64,000 nt of DNA from Methanolobus bombayensis. Lineage in GTDB: Archaea; Halobacteriota; Methanosarcinia; Methanosarcinales; Methanosarcinaceae. A program made the translations under genes and the position numbers. Below the pieces are notes generated by a model, which ran no database searches, had not been told where the DNA came from, and was given only the letters and a program-made list of their open reading frames with translations. The DNA is taken from positions 1-64,000 of the forward strand of contig NZ_JAGGKD010000006.1 in NCBI RefSeq assembly GCF_017873415.1, in the 5' to 3' direction. Below are positions 26,659-36,306 of this stretch, piece after piece; the stretch's first letter is position 1; every line of letters starts with the position of its first letter.

Positions 26659-27693
26659 ATGATAAATGAGGAAAATAAAAATATTAACAGATTCAAGATC
26701 GGTGCAAAGGATATCAAGTGGACAATAAAAGTGTTCCTGTTGTCCGTTCTTTCTGCATTTATCCTTGCAATGATCGCTTACATCCTTACATTCATGACTG
26801 CAGAACCTGAACCTGCAAGTGAAGTAATAAGTGATGTTATCATGGGCACAGCTTCAGCCGCAACATCCAAAGTGACAGTAACTTCCACCTACATCAATCC
26901 CATGTGGGCAATCTTTTTCTTTAATAGTCTTGCAGCAGGCTGTGCAGTTATTGGTACAGGACTTTTCATTATGGTCCATAAGCTGTTACTTGGCGATATA
27001 GCAATGAGGCCGAAGAACCGGTATTATGCCGGCCTTTCTATTCTTATGGAGAAAGCCATGATGCCCTTATACCGGGCACTCATTACAATCGCATCAAGGC
27101 TTGACAGAGATTTGTTACTGATAAAAAATGAGAAAAACAATAACGAAGGTACGATCTGGCAGTATTGTGGTTACGGAAAATATGAGTACCGCATGTTCTC
27201 ATACATCCTTCCATTCACAGTTCCTCTCCTGATATTACTTGTCAACGGAGTAATTATGGGAATACTCCTGGCATTCTTTACTTTCAACGGAGCACTGACC
27301 GGATTTGAACTGTTTGGAGAGAAGGGAGCAATAATCGGACTACTCTACAATGTTGTCTATTTCTTTATTTCAATACTACCACATGGAATTATAGAAATTC
27401 CAGTAATATTGTTGGCAGCCACTGTTGGATACCATTTCGCATACATCCAGTCACATGATGTAGTCAAAAAGGAACTTTTTAACGGAGACAAAATTGAAAG
27501 TCTGCTTGAGGATTACGGGTACGTTGAGAAGAGCATAAAAGAATACCTTTTTTCAGCATACGCATGGAAGATGGTTGTTTTCATCACCCTGACACTTCTT
27601 GTTGCAGCGTATATAGAGACCTATGTTACACTTGGAATAGTGGACAGAATTATGACGGTGATGGATTCTATTATTGAACCATACATCGCATAA
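26659..27693 (+). CDS. SpoIIM/DUF95-type membrane protein
   Basis: Integral membrane protein of about 344 residues with roughly five or six membrane segments. It has the family hallmarks NSLAAGCAVIGTG in the first half and LPHGIIEIPVILLAATVGY in the second, as in stage II sporulation protein M-like proteins found widely in archaea. The molecular function is not known; members have been linked to membrane organisation. The frame opens with GTG at 26650 but the ATG at 26659 is an equally good start. It is divergent from the KaiC-like gene. Confidence 0.8.
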   Translation: MINEENKNINRFKIGAKDIKWTIKVFLLSVLSAFILAMIAYILTFMTAEPEPASEVISDVIMGTASAATSKVTVTSTYINPMWAIFFFNSLAAGCAVIGTGLFIMVHKLLLGDIAMRPKNRYYAGLSILMEKAMMPLYRALITIASRLDRDLLLIKNEKNNNEGTIWQYCGYGKYEYRMFSYILPFTVPLLILLVNGVIMGILLAFFTFNGALTGFELFGEKGAIIGLLYNVVYFFISILPHGIIEIPVILLAATVGYHFAYIQSHDVVKKELFNGDKIESLLEDYGYVEKSIKEYLFSAYAWKMVVFITLTLLVAAYIETYVTLGIVDRIMTVMDSIIEPYIA

Positions 27694-27727
27694 AAAACAA
27701 AATATGAACTAAAAGAGAGCAGAAAAA

Positions 27728-28765
27728 TTATTTAGAAGATTGCCTAAAATCAGCCATACCTTCTGCAACATTATTCAATAACTGAGCAGCGATCTCCTGT
27801 GATGGCCATGAACCCAGACCGCAATCCGGACCTGCGTATTTTATACTCTCACCGAACATGGAATATGCCTTTGAAAGTCTCTTTGAGATAATTTCTGGTG
27901 TTTCCATGTCAGTTATGATCTCAGGGAAATACTGGGTTTCTTTCCAGACATTGGTATTGTATTTGTCATTGAGGACTGCAACCAGGTTGAATACATCTGT
28001 CCTTGCAATTCCCACTCTCAAGTAGGAACCACTGTCCTCAAGTTCTTTTTTGTCGATAAGATCAAGATAAGAAGGTGTTGCTGCGGATTCAACACCTATG
28101 ACACTGATATTCTCGGCCTGAGCTGCAAGCTTATAGTGGAGTGGGGAATGCAGGTGTATCTCAACATCACAGCCGGCTTTTCTGGCAGATTCACAGGCAA
28201 TATCCATGGCTTTAATAAGATCATTGTCAGAGAACATTACCTGAGGATTGATACCTATACTGGGTTCATCAATTGAAACAGTTCTTATGTTGAAGTTCTT
28301 TGCACCAGAAAGTGAGTTCTTAACAAAACGGTCAACGCTCTCACCCAGAAGGTTAAGTATATCCACATATTCGGTTCCACCGAATTCCTTGAGATAAAGT
28401 TCAAGTGGACCAGTAACACAGACACGGACATCAAGTTTCTCACCGTGTTCTTCCCTGTATGTTCTCGCAACTGTTTCAATGGCTTCGAGTTCAATGATGC
28501 GGGCAGAGTCAGTTTTAACCTTAAAAGGTTCTTCTGTACATTCAGGATCCCTGATTATAGAAAGAAACTGCTCGTTCATGTCCTGATATTGAGGATAAGT
28601 CGATACTTCGACTCCTGATTCAACTTTCATCATGAAAGCATCATTTATGACCTTGAAAAGGTCTGTATCATTTCTATTTTCTGAGAACTTTCCATTCATC
28701 CATTCTTTGGATATACCTTTCGGAAGAGGAAAACTGCCAATGTCATCATAGATTATCTCTGCCAT
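27728..28765 (-). CDS. Core methionine synthase (MetE C-terminal-like, methylcorrinoid-dependent type)
   Basis: TIM-barrel methyltransferase of 345 residues resembling only the catalytic half of MetE. The zinc/homocysteine ligands are visible: the histidine in EIHLHSPLHY, the glutamate in GVESAATP and the cysteine in GPDCGLGSWPS. The N-terminal IGSFPLP is typical. Short archaeal MetE-like enzymes use a methylated corrinoid protein rather than methyl-tetrahydrofolate, so in a methanogen the methyl group probably comes from the methanogenic pathway. That donor is inference. Confidence 0.87.
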   Translation of the reverse strand: MAEIIYDDIGSFPLPKGISKEWMNGKFSENRNDTDLFKVINDAFMMKVESGVEVSTYPQYQDMNEQFLSIIRDPECTEEPFKVKTDSARIIELEAIETVARTYREEHGEKLDVRVCVTGPLELYLKEFGGTEYVDILNLLGESVDRFVKNSLSGAKNFNIRTVSIDEPSIGINPQVMFSDNDLIKAMDIACESARKAGCDVEIHLHSPLHYKLAAQAENISVIGVESAATPSYLDLIDKKELEDSGSYLRVGIARTDVFNLVAVLNDKYNTNVWKETQYFPEIITDMETPEIISKRLSKAYSMFGESIKYAGPDCGLGSWPSQEIAAQLLNNVAEGMADFRQSSK

Positions 28766-28889
28766 GCCATTCTTATTTGCCTGTATTTCACTTATAATTT
28801 TTGAGTGTAGATCCTAAAGTCAGAGTCTGGCATAAATATTGTTAAAAAACGAAAAGATAGAAAAGAGAAAGAGACTGACAAAAAGCCAG

Positions 28890-29195
28890 TTATTTTTTGA
28901 GAGTAGCAGATATCTTTGATACGTAATAATTGACACACATCTGGGAATAGTCCAGAGATTTAGGTGACATGTGGGAGATAATCTCATCTGCACCTCTTTT
29001 TGGAGTCTGGCTGCTATCTGGCATCCCATACTTTTCACGATGATTTGAAACTTTTTCAAGCATTACATTCTGAAAATCAATAACATCCAGTTTTTCTTCT
29101 GAGCTCAGCTCATCAAAACCCTTTTTTAAAGAAGTGAGTTGTTCCCTGTTCTCTTCGGTCATTTCAATATCTAATATAGGATTTTTTAGTTCCAT
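28890..29195 (-). CDS. Hypothetical small acidic protein
   Basis: A 101-residue soluble helical protein that I do not recognise. It starts MELKNPILDIEMTEENREQ, contains FDELSSEEKLDVIDFQN and ends ISATLKK. I choose the ATG at 29195 instead of the in-frame GTG at 29204. It sits alone between the methionine synthase and the symporter on the same strand. An AT-rich gap (29205-29365) upstream holds nothing else that I can support. Confidence 0.5.
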   Translation of the reverse strand: MELKNPILDIEMTEENREQLTSLKKGFDELSSEEKLDVIDFQNVMLEKVSNHREKYGMPDSSQTPKRGADEIISHMSPKSLDYSQMCVNYYVSKISATLKK

Positions 29196-29365
29196 AGGTA
29201 CCACAAAAGAATATATTTGAGTTACATTAGATATACTTTTGGTAATTATATTTATTTAATATATATGAAGTGAATATTTACATGGCATACTAATTTTTGA
29301 AATGAATGCAATGAGTGAGAGAAAAATAATACAGGATTTGTAATAAAAGAAGAAATCAATAATAC

Positions 29366-29401
29366 ACAAAAAAATAATTGCTTCGGATAAAATACCGAAG
29401 C
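29366..29401 (-). terminator. Hairpin terminator of the sodium symporter gene
   Basis: GCTTCGG (29380-29386) pairs with CCGAAGC (29395-29401). On the minus strand the tail, 29379 down to 29366, reads as a run rich in T. It lies 28 bases after the stop codon. Confidence 0.6.
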
Positions 29402-29428
29402 TTAAAGTTTTTAGAACTATTTCTCAGT

Positions 29429-31360
29429 TTAATTCTCTGCTGGCAATGTCAACAGTAATCCGATGTTTGCAAATGCCTCTGCTGCCTGCTTGAAAGCGAT
29501 AAGGAATTCCTTTTCACTCAGATCAAGGTCAGAAGCCAATGGTTCTGCTGCAAACCATATTTCCTTTTCAGTGTCACCACGGGTAAGTGAAACACAGGCA
29601 AGCATGTCAGCCTTGGTAAGCCTGTAAACAGAATCTCTTCCAGTTGGAGTTACCCAGGATGGGTGTATATTTTTGAGTTCGTTTACAAACCTGTCCCAGT
29701 TGATCGTTGCAGATGCTTCAAGATTCAGTTTGACAATTGCACGGTCTCCTGTAACTTCCTTCTCAATTATCTTGACAAGCTTCTTGTATTCAGGATCTGA
29801 CTCATCAACGATCATAGCTTCTTTCTCAAGCTTCTCTGCTTCATCCGCAAAGAACGGAGCAAGGTTTACTGCACTGGATGGTTTGGTTGCCAGTGACACA
29901 CCAAAGAAAGCTATTCCACTAAGAAGCATACCAACTATCACACCGTGGTTTGAAAGCACCGGGTGGATAGTATCAAGATAAGCAGGTGAGAGTGGCGGAG
30001 TGTTTGCCAGGTCAACTGCTGTTAATGATATCTGTGCCACTGCACCAACGATAAGTCCGGCAAGAGCACCTTCCTTTGTTGCACGCTTCCAGAAAAGACC
30101 TCCCATGAGAGGGAAGAAGTAGGATGCACTGGCAATGAAGGTTGCAATGTGGATAACATCGATTATACTCTGAATATAGAATGAAAGTACGGTTGCAAGA
30201 GCCACAATAATAAGAACACTGATCCTGTTTATCGTCATCATCTGCTTCATTGTAGCTTCAGGGTTTATGTATCTCTGGTAAATGTCACGAGAGATACAGG
30301 AACCACCTGATGTTGCAAATGTATCTGCAGAGGACATTGCTGCCGCTGCAAGACCAACAGCACAAAGACCAATTGCTATTGGTGAAAGAGTGCTCACAAT
30401 GTAGACAAGTAGAGCAGGTTCTGCTGCTGCCATTGCACCCATTCCGATCTCTGAGAATGAAGCCGGTATCTCAGGATAAATATGGTTAAGACTTATTGCA
30501 ATTGCTGTACAGGCAACTCCGAAAATGAGGAAGATAAGGAATGAACCAAGAATCATACCGTTCCTTGCAGATTTCTCATCCTTTGCCGCCCATATTCTCT
30601 GCCACGGATCCTGTTCTGTGATCCAGCCGGGAATTATGGCAAAAATGGCTATAAGCACTGCCGGAACACCAATTACAAAGGGATTCCACCATCCTGAAGG
30701 TACGTCACCGAAAAGGTCTGAAGTTGTCATTGCAGGTGCATCAGCGGCCCCGGATGTTGCTGCACTTACAAGTACAAATGCAATGATAAGTGAGAATGTT
30801 GCAAGCATGATGAACTGTATCATATCAGTCCAGATAACCGCGGAGAAACCTCCGAGTGTTACATAAATTGAGATGGCAAGAGCCACAATTGCTGCTGCGT
30901 ATATTGGTTCAAGACCGAAAAATACGCTGAGTACAAGTGAGAAACCTTTGATGTCGGCAACAGCGAAAAGAGCCATTACTATTGCAATAACAATGGCTAC
31001 CGGCGCACGAATTGAACTGCTGAATCTCTGTTCAAGAAGTTCAGGTTGTGTAATTGCAGGCAGATGCTTGATTTTACCTACAAGCAGGGCGATCAACAAC
31101 AATGCAAGAATGTTCGGGGCTACAAAACTCCAGATGGAGCCCATTCCAAGCAGCATGTAAAGTGCAATAACTGATAGAATTCCACCAGCAGTCATCCACG
31201 AAGATGCTGCTGAAAAACCAACGCCTACAAAACTGATCTTACGGCCTGCGAGCCAGAAATCAGTTATGGATTTCTGTTTTTTTGTGAAATAGAATCCTAT
31301 ACCTACCAGCCCAAGCAAATAGACTGCCATTAATATAAGGAATATCTGATAACTTTCCAT
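29429..31360 (-). CDS. Sodium:solute symporter (SSS family) with a C-terminal soluble domain
   Basis: Transporter of 643 residues with about 13 membrane helices. The family core is visible: YFTKKQKSITDFWLAGR, SAASSWMTAGG, WPTDMIQF-like IWTDMIQFIML, and AAAAMSSADTFATSGGSCISRDIYQ. It uses the sodium gradient to take up a small solute such as proline, betaine or an organic acid; the substrate cannot be told. About 130 C-terminal residues form a soluble tail (KLNLEASATINWDRFVNEL onward) that I do not recognise. The start at 31360 follows GAGGTAG; the extra N-terminal residues up to 31411 are not needed. Confidence 0.87.
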   Translation of the reverse strand: MESYQIFLILMAVYLLGLVGIGFYFTKKQKSITDFWLAGRKISFVGVGFSAASSWMTAGGILSVIALYMLLGMGSIWSFVAPNILALLLIALLVGKIKHLPAITQPELLEQRFSSSIRAPVAIVIAIVMALFAVADIKGFSLVLSVFFGLEPIYAAAIVALAISIYVTLGGFSAVIWTDMIQFIMLATFSLIIAFVLVSAATSGAADAPAMTTSDLFGDVPSGWWNPFVIGVPAVLIAIFAIIPGWITEQDPWQRIWAAKDEKSARNGMILGSFLIFLIFGVACTAIAISLNHIYPEIPASFSEIGMGAMAAAEPALLVYIVSTLSPIAIGLCAVGLAAAAMSSADTFATSGGSCISRDIYQRYINPEATMKQMMTINRISVLIIVALATVLSFYIQSIIDVIHIATFIASASYFFPLMGGLFWKRATKEGALAGLIVGAVAQISLTAVDLANTPPLSPAYLDTIHPVLSNHGVIVGMLLSGIAFFGVSLATKPSSAVNLAPFFADEAEKLEKEAMIVDESDPEYKKLVKIIEKEVTGDRAIVKLNLEASATINWDRFVNELKNIHPSWVTPTGRDSVYRLTKADMLACVSLTRGDTEKEIWFAAEPLASDLDLSEKEFLIAFKQAAEAFANIGLLLTLPAEN

Positions 31361-31658
31361 AATAACTACCTCTTGTGATTGAAAGACACCGACAGATACT
31401 GCCGAAGTCATTTATATATGTGTATTAACTCTTATTATAGTAAGTATATAAGGGTTTTCAAAAAATAGAGTTTATGTTTAGACAATTTTATTTACCTTTT
31501 ATAATGAAGATTTATCTCATGATAGCGATTTATGAAAAAATATTCAGAAATAGGAAATTAAATTGATTTAATAAAATTATCAAAATCACCCAATTTCATA
31601 GTTTGTAATTCCACTTCCTATCCAAAATAATATTATCATTCAGATACTATTATGATTC

Positions 31659-32942
31659 ATGACCCTTGAGCCGGTTCACATTAAAGAGATACATGAAATA
31701 GTCGACCGAATTGATACCTGTTTTAAAAAAGACGATGATGACTGCGAGGATATTGAAAATATATCGAATATCCTGAAGCGGCTCAGAAAACTGGAATACA
31801 ACGGAAAAGTTGTACTTAGATCCATCGGACCTGTCAGACGTGGGAAAGCAAGTATCGAAAGGATGCTTCAGTCTGAAGACCCGTTCCCTCTTTCTTATTC
31901 CTGTGACAGCGGCAGCACAACTGCAAAAACATTCGATAACGGTCTTTATGTTGATTTCTGTCATTGTGCCATGGCAAGCACACCTTCTGACCTTGAGATA
32001 CATAGCAAAAGGACTATCGTGGCAGCAGCTTACACTGCCAGTGACAAGGTGTACATAAATACCAGCAGAAACTGGGAATTGTTTGATGAGGGCTCAGGGA
32101 GAAAGAAAATAATACGTATCCAGCCCGGTCTGCTGAACAAAAAAGTAACAGATATACTTCACGATGTAGCCCTTTACCTGAGTGAATCTGAGCACATACT
32201 CTGGATGCTGGATAAGATAAAAAGTGAGGGTTTCTTCATAATGGATGGTCCCATCTATCCTAAAAGAGTGATGTACTGGATGGTTGTTAATTCCGAGGAT
32301 GTAAACATCCGTATTGATCCAAGCAGCAACAAAATAATCCAGAATTATATCGATATAATGGACTATCATATTGAGAATATGAGACCTCTTGTTGGTTTTG
32401 TTAAAAATCCAGAGGACATGCAAATCATGCTTGCCCTGAAAAAACAGGATGCAGAAATTGATCTGCCATGGCTTGTTGATGCACAGTTTTTCAAAAATGC
32501 ACTCTCGCTTGAAAAAACCGGCATGGATAGAAGAAAAGCAGAGAAATACATAACCTATACCAACTGGTTCATCCAGCCAAACCAGTTCTATGAGAAAATG
32601 CTTAAATCCACCTCTCCTCTGGTTGCTGAAATGGCAAGTGGTAAATTTGAACCGGAGGATTATGCCCTTAGTTTCTTCATGGCGTATGTTCCGAAGCTTA
32701 ATACCATTTTTAAAATTGAATCTCCATATGGATTGATAAAAAGCGATGAAATGAGAATCAGGATCACAAGAAAAGTGCTCTATGACCTGGCAATGAACAG
32801 CATACCAAAAACATTGTCAAAAGCAGATTCAATTGCAAAAATACCTGTATCTGAAAGGCGTCACATCATAGACAGGTTCAGGAATTCAAAGATAGATATT
32901 AATTATAACGAAATCAGATGGGATGAAAAGGATGAGAGATGA
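31659..32942 (+). CDS. nurA: NurA-domain 5'-3' nuclease
   Basis: Nuclease of archaeal double-strand break resection, 427 residues. NurA acids are seen in SYSCDSGST (near residue 83) and IMDGPIYP (near 195), each followed by beta-strand segments of the RNase H-like core. NurA works with the HerA helicase, usually with Mre11-Rad50. The gene overlaps herA by 20 bases. The upstream gap (31361-31658) is AT-rich and the gene looks almost leaderless; it starts ATGACCCTTGAG. Confidence 0.85.
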   Translation: MTLEPVHIKEIHEIVDRIDTCFKKDDDDCEDIENISNILKRLRKLEYNGKVVLRSIGPVRRGKASIERMLQSEDPFPLSYSCDSGSTTAKTFDNGLYVDFCHCAMASTPSDLEIHSKRTIVAAAYTASDKVYINTSRNWELFDEGSGRKKIIRIQPGLLNKKVTDILHDVALYLSESEHILWMLDKIKSEGFFIMDGPIYPKRVMYWMVVNSEDVNIRIDPSSNKIIQNYIDIMDYHIENMRPLVGFVKNPEDMQIMLALKKQDAEIDLPWLVDAQFFKNALSLEKTGMDRRKAEKYITYTNWFIQPNQFYEKMLKSTSPLVAEMASGKFEPEDYALSFFMAYVPKLNTIFKIESPYGLIKSDEMRIRITRKVLYDLAMNSIPKTLSKADSIAKIPVSERRHIIDRFRNSKIDINYNEIRWDEKDER

Positions 32943-34761
32943 GGATATACTTTCTTTTGCCAGCAAGGGTGAAGAGAAAACAAAAAGTGAGAGTTATTCT
33001 GCTGAATCCACTGGCCTGGATAATTCAGAAAAAGATGATCTATTTGAGGAATTCGAACCCGAAATATCGGCTTCACCTAAAGAGAACGGAGTTTCAGATG
33101 ATGCCTTCGGAATAATTACCACTGGAATTGACCCACTTGAGATAACAGAAGCCGGAGCAAGGATCACAGGATATATTACTACATCCCAGCGCCGGAAAGT
33201 GAGACTTGGTAAATATGCAATAGTACCATACGGTGACGAAGACCTTTTTGCAAGAATATGGAAACTCCAGTACCTTCAGGAGTTTGCAGTTGATGATGCA
33301 ACCGAGATTCATTCCCGCAGGATGCTTCAATCCAATACAACTGAAGAGGTTGATTACAAATTCCTGGCTTACCTTGACCCAATCTGCATCCTTTACGAAT
33401 CAAATGACAAAGAAGGTGTTCTTTCCAGAAGAATGAGCGACAGAATACCACGTCCAAATACTCCGATCCTCCCTGTAACTGATAAAAAGAAGATACAGAC
33501 AGGTCTTAATATTCCTGAAGAAGGAATCTTCATGGGACACCTGAGCGTTGGCGGTGAACTTGTCAAGACACATGCTGTGCCCCCCACAGTTCCGTATTAC
33601 CTGAGAAATGATTACTCAATGGGTGACCCACTGATCTTCAGGCACATGCTGGTGTGTGGAAGTACTGGAACCGGAAAAACATTCCTGACAAAGAACATCC
33701 TGCGACAATTCATAAGTGAAAATAACCGTTACAAGCTCCGTGGGTCAGAGGAAAGGAAAAATCCATGTCTTGTGATAATGGACCCTCAGGACGAGTATTC
33801 TCAGCTTTTTGAGGACAATCCTGAGATAACAGAAAGTGATGAGTTCACATTTGAAGTTGAGGATGTCAATTTTGGAGCCTGCAGGAACACTAAAACCTTT
33901 GTTTCAAAGGTCAATGGTGAAGCTTACACCGGCAGGTCAAGGGCAGAACAGATAGAGTTCACAATTCCTTTTGAAATGGTAAAGAATAATTCATGGCTCA
34001 TTGCACCTGTTGGTATGACAGAATTGCAATACGTAGGAGTTGACCTGCTGCTGGAGGATTACTTCAAGAAACCCGGACAGCATACTTATAGCGGTTTCAT
34101 GGACTTTATCGATAATGATGTTACCAGAGACCTGTATGTTGAAAGCGGCAAGATACACGAATCATCCTACGATGGTATCGTGCGCAGAGTAAAGAATCGT
34201 GCTCTTGCAAGAGTGTTTGACCAGCCTGCAAGACCGATAAGTGAGATTCTGGGACAGATTTTCAAACCCGGACAGGTTAGTGTGTTCCCAACCGAATACA
34301 TCACAAACTCACGAATACGTGACATTATTACTCTCACTTTGATGAGCACAATAGTCGATAACAAACTGAACACTTCAGGAGAAGCTGCTGTAAAGGAAAC
34401 TCCGATTATCCTGGGACTTGATGAAGCCCACCGCTATCTCGCAAAAGCAGGAGGAGAACACTCAAGAAGACTCATCTCCAAGTTTGCCGATGCTGCACGT
34501 CAGGGAAGAAAAGAAGGACTTGGTCTTTTCCTTATCACACAGGACCCACAGGATATTGATGATACCATTTTCAAGCAGATCAACACGCGTGTGATTCTTA
34601 ATCTCAGTAATGATGCGGCAATCAGTACAATGAAGGTGAAAAAGGAATTTGAGAAGAGAATTCCTTACCTGAAAAAAGGACAGATGATCGTGCAGAGTCC
34701 TGATAACAGTGATATGGTTGAGATTATGGGACTTTCACGGTGTGTTGTGAAGCATGTATGA
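32923..34761 (+). CDS. herA: HerA DNA helicase/translocase
   Basis: Hexameric FtsK/HerA-type ATPase of 612 residues. An acidic N-terminal extension of about 65 residues precedes the HAS-barrel (ITTGIDPLEITEAGARI). Walker A is in VCGSTGTGKTFL (about 245-253), Walker B in LGLDEAHRYL (near 499), and the C-terminal sensor region has DAARQGRKEGLGLFLITQ. HerA drives DNA through NurA during end resection. It overlaps the end of nurA; an alternative ATG at 32932 is possible. Mre11 and Rad50 are not in this window. Confidence 0.9.
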   Translation: MKRMRDEDILSFASKGEEKTKSESYSAESTGLDNSEKDDLFEEFEPEISASPKENGVSDDAFGIITTGIDPLEITEAGARITGYITTSQRRKVRLGKYAIVPYGDEDLFARIWKLQYLQEFAVDDATEIHSRRMLQSNTTEEVDYKFLAYLDPICILYESNDKEGVLSRRMSDRIPRPNTPILPVTDKKKIQTGLNIPEEGIFMGHLSVGGELVKTHAVPPTVPYYLRNDYSMGDPLIFRHMLVCGSTGTGKTFLTKNILRQFISENNRYKLRGSEERKNPCLVIMDPQDEYSQLFEDNPEITESDEFTFEVEDVNFGACRNTKTFVSKVNGEAYTGRSRAEQIEFTIPFEMVKNNSWLIAPVGMTELQYVGVDLLLEDYFKKPGQHTYSGFMDFIDNDVTRDLYVESGKIHESSYDGIVRRVKNRALARVFDQPARPISEILGQIFKPGQVSVFPTEYITNSRIRDIITLTLMSTIVDNKLNTSGEAAVKETPIILGLDEAHRYLAKAGGEHSRRLISKFADAARQGRKEGLGLFLITQDPQDIDDTIFKQINTRVILNLSNDAAISTMKVKKEFEKRIPYLKKGQMIVQSPDNSDMVEIMGLSRCVVKHV

Positions 34762-34795
34762 CCGGATTTGTAAATTGAATTCCATTCCTTAAGAT

Positions 34796-34837
34796 ATATA
34801 TTTGCTTTTTGAATTTTATTTAGAAAAGCAAATATAT
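34796..34837 (+). terminator. Perfect 14-base inverted repeat after herA
   Basis: ATATATTTGCTTTT (34796-34809) is the exact reverse complement of AAAAGCAAATATAT (34824-34837), with a 14-base loop. It starts 34 bases after the herA stop. The stem is AT-rich but long. It could be a terminator, a processing signal or a miniature element. Confidence 0.45.
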
Positions 34838-34942
34838 TGTTTGGTGCCCAATTTAATTTAAGCAGATGGCAATTAGTGTTTACTCAGATTAATGTATAAA
34901 AAATTCTCAAATTGCAAGTCTGAATTTGGGAAGGGGGAAAAT

Positions 34943-35818
34943 ATGACCAACGTACCAACTGTAGAAGCAATTTTGGCTTTCATAGCCTTGTTGACCTTCC
35001 TTCCTTTTGTGGTGGGGTTTGTTTTTTCCTACATCTTTTTTAGAAATACGAAAATATCATTTTTAGGAGGAATTATTTCACTACCCCTATCCATTTTAAT
35101 ATGGTTCATTATTAATCTACCGATTTTTTTCGATGCACTGTTTGCAGGACTCCTTTCCAGCATATTAATAGGATTTATACTTTACAAATTTAAAAATTGG
35201 GAAATATCCACCATAAAATCGAATGTAAAGGGTACATTAAAAGTTTTTAATAGAAGAAATCTTTCTCTTTTGATCATTGCAATTTTAGTGCTAATTTCAA
35301 TAGTTGTGTATGGTTTAAATCAGGAAAAAGAACTTGAATTCAAAGTAAATGACCCGAAAGGTGATATGAGTTACCGCGAGCTGAATGGGTCAGAATACGA
35401 ACTTAGAGGATATGACCATATAGATATTACTCGGTTGGAATCAAAAATCGTAGGTGATTCGGTAGTTCTGGAAATGGAGCTTGCCGGAAACGTGTCTGAA
35501 AAAAAAGCTGCAGAATATGATTTTTTTATCTATACAACGCGTTATAGTTCCCCTGACACATCAATTTCCCGCAGAGAAATGGAAGAAAATAGCAATATTC
35601 TAAGAGGGTATATCCCTTTAAAATCGCTAGAAGGACGCAATATCTTTGTCGTCACAGCAGTTTCTTCAGATTACACCTACAATCCTAATCTTAGTAGAGA
35701 AGGAGTTTTTGACAGATGCTCTAAAAAGAGGACATTAGGTGGTTATCTGCAATCAGCAGAATATTTACAGAAAATACTGTTGACACCTTTAGGCAGTACT
35801 CTGTACATAGTTAGGTGA
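34943..35818 (+). CDS. Hypothetical membrane protein with an extracytoplasmic beta-rich domain
   Basis: A 291-residue protein that I do not recognise. Four hydrophobic segments lie in the first half (around ILAFIALLTFLPFVVGF, GGIISLPLSILIWFI, LFAGLLSSILIGFIL and LSLLIIAILVLISIVVY). A C-terminal domain of about 150 residues follows, with NDPKGDMSYRE and DHIDITRLESKIVGDSVVL, which resembles surface domains that follow a DPxGD motif. The start at 34943 has GGGAAGGGGG before it; the ATG at 34892 is weaker. The last 40 residues (from FDRCSKKRT) look less ordered and could reflect an altered end. Its neighbours do not suggest a function. Confidence 0.6.
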   Translation: MTNVPTVEAILAFIALLTFLPFVVGFVFSYIFFRNTKISFLGGIISLPLSILIWFIINLPIFFDALFAGLLSSILIGFILYKFKNWEISTIKSNVKGTLKVFNRRNLSLLIIAILVLISIVVYGLNQEKELEFKVNDPKGDMSYRELNGSEYELRGYDHIDITRLESKIVGDSVVLEMELAGNVSEKKAAEYDFFIYTTRYSSPDTSISRREMEENSNILRGYIPLKSLEGRNIFVVTAVSSDYTYNPNLSREGVFDRCSKKRTLGGYLQSAEYLQKILLTPLGSTLYIVR

Positions 35819-35914
35819 AAAATCCCGAGAATATTACATTCCGGCCCTTCTAACCGAAACGTATATATGAAGCCAGTACGTATGGGTGTCTCGCTCAACT
35901 GAGCAGAACAACGC

Positions 35915-35988
35915 GGGCCGGTAGCTTAGCCAGGCAGAGCGACGGACTCTTAATCCGTAGGCCAGGGGTTCAACTCCCTTCCGGCTCG
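35915..35988 (+). tRNA. tRNA-Lys (anticodon CTT)
   Basis: A 74-base cloverleaf. The acceptor stem is GGGCCGG with CCGGCTC (one G-T pair), the D arm contains GCTTAGCCAGGCAGAGC, the anticodon stem ACGGA/TCCGT encloses CTCTTAA with anticodon CTT at 35949-35951, and the T arm reads GGGGTTCAACTCCC. The discriminator is G and CCA is not encoded. A TATA-like GTATATATGA lies about 55 bases upstream. Confidence 0.95.
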
Positions 35989-36081
35989 CATTTTACAATC
36001 TCTTTTTGACTAATTCTTTGATACTTCTAAAAGATTAAATCCTATCAGATTAATCTATCTTCGTTCTCAAAAGGTGAAACA

Positions 36082-36252
36082 ATGCCAAAAGTGAGTCTTG
36101 ACATTCCCCAGGAGCTTCTTGAAGACCTCAACAAACATGTCGGAGATAACAAGAAGTTCGTCACACAGGCTGATGCTATAAGAACAGCCGTGCGTAAGAT
36201 GCTTGACCAGCTCGACGATATCGACCGCAGGCACGGCAGGCTGGAAGAGTAA
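36082..36252 (+). CDS. Ribbon-helix-helix (CopG-like) DNA-binding protein
   Basis: A 56-residue protein starting MPKVSLDIPQELLEDLNKHV, which gives the beta strand and first helix of a ribbon-helix-helix fold. The second helix is around TQADAIRTAVRKMLDQLDD. Such small proteins bind DNA as dimers and regulate nearby promoters. The ATG has AAGGTGA at the right distance. It follows the tRNA by about 90 bases and has its own hairpin terminator. The target is unknown; no toxin partner is adjacent. Confidence 0.78.
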   Translation: MPKVSLDIPQELLEDLNKHVGDNKKFVTQADAIRTAVRKMLDQLDDIDRRHGRLEE

Positions 36253-36257
36253 AAATA

Positions 36258-36283
36258 AAAAACAGAAATCAAATCCTGTTTTT
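36258..36283. terminator. Hairpin between convergent genes
   Basis: AAAAACAG (36258-36265) pairs with CTGTTTTT (36276-36283). It ends both the ribbon-helix-helix gene (T tail on plus) and the minus-strand isomerase gene (T tail on minus). Confidence 0.55.
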
Positions 36284-36306
36284 GTGCTTGGTAATTATTT
36301 TAAGAT

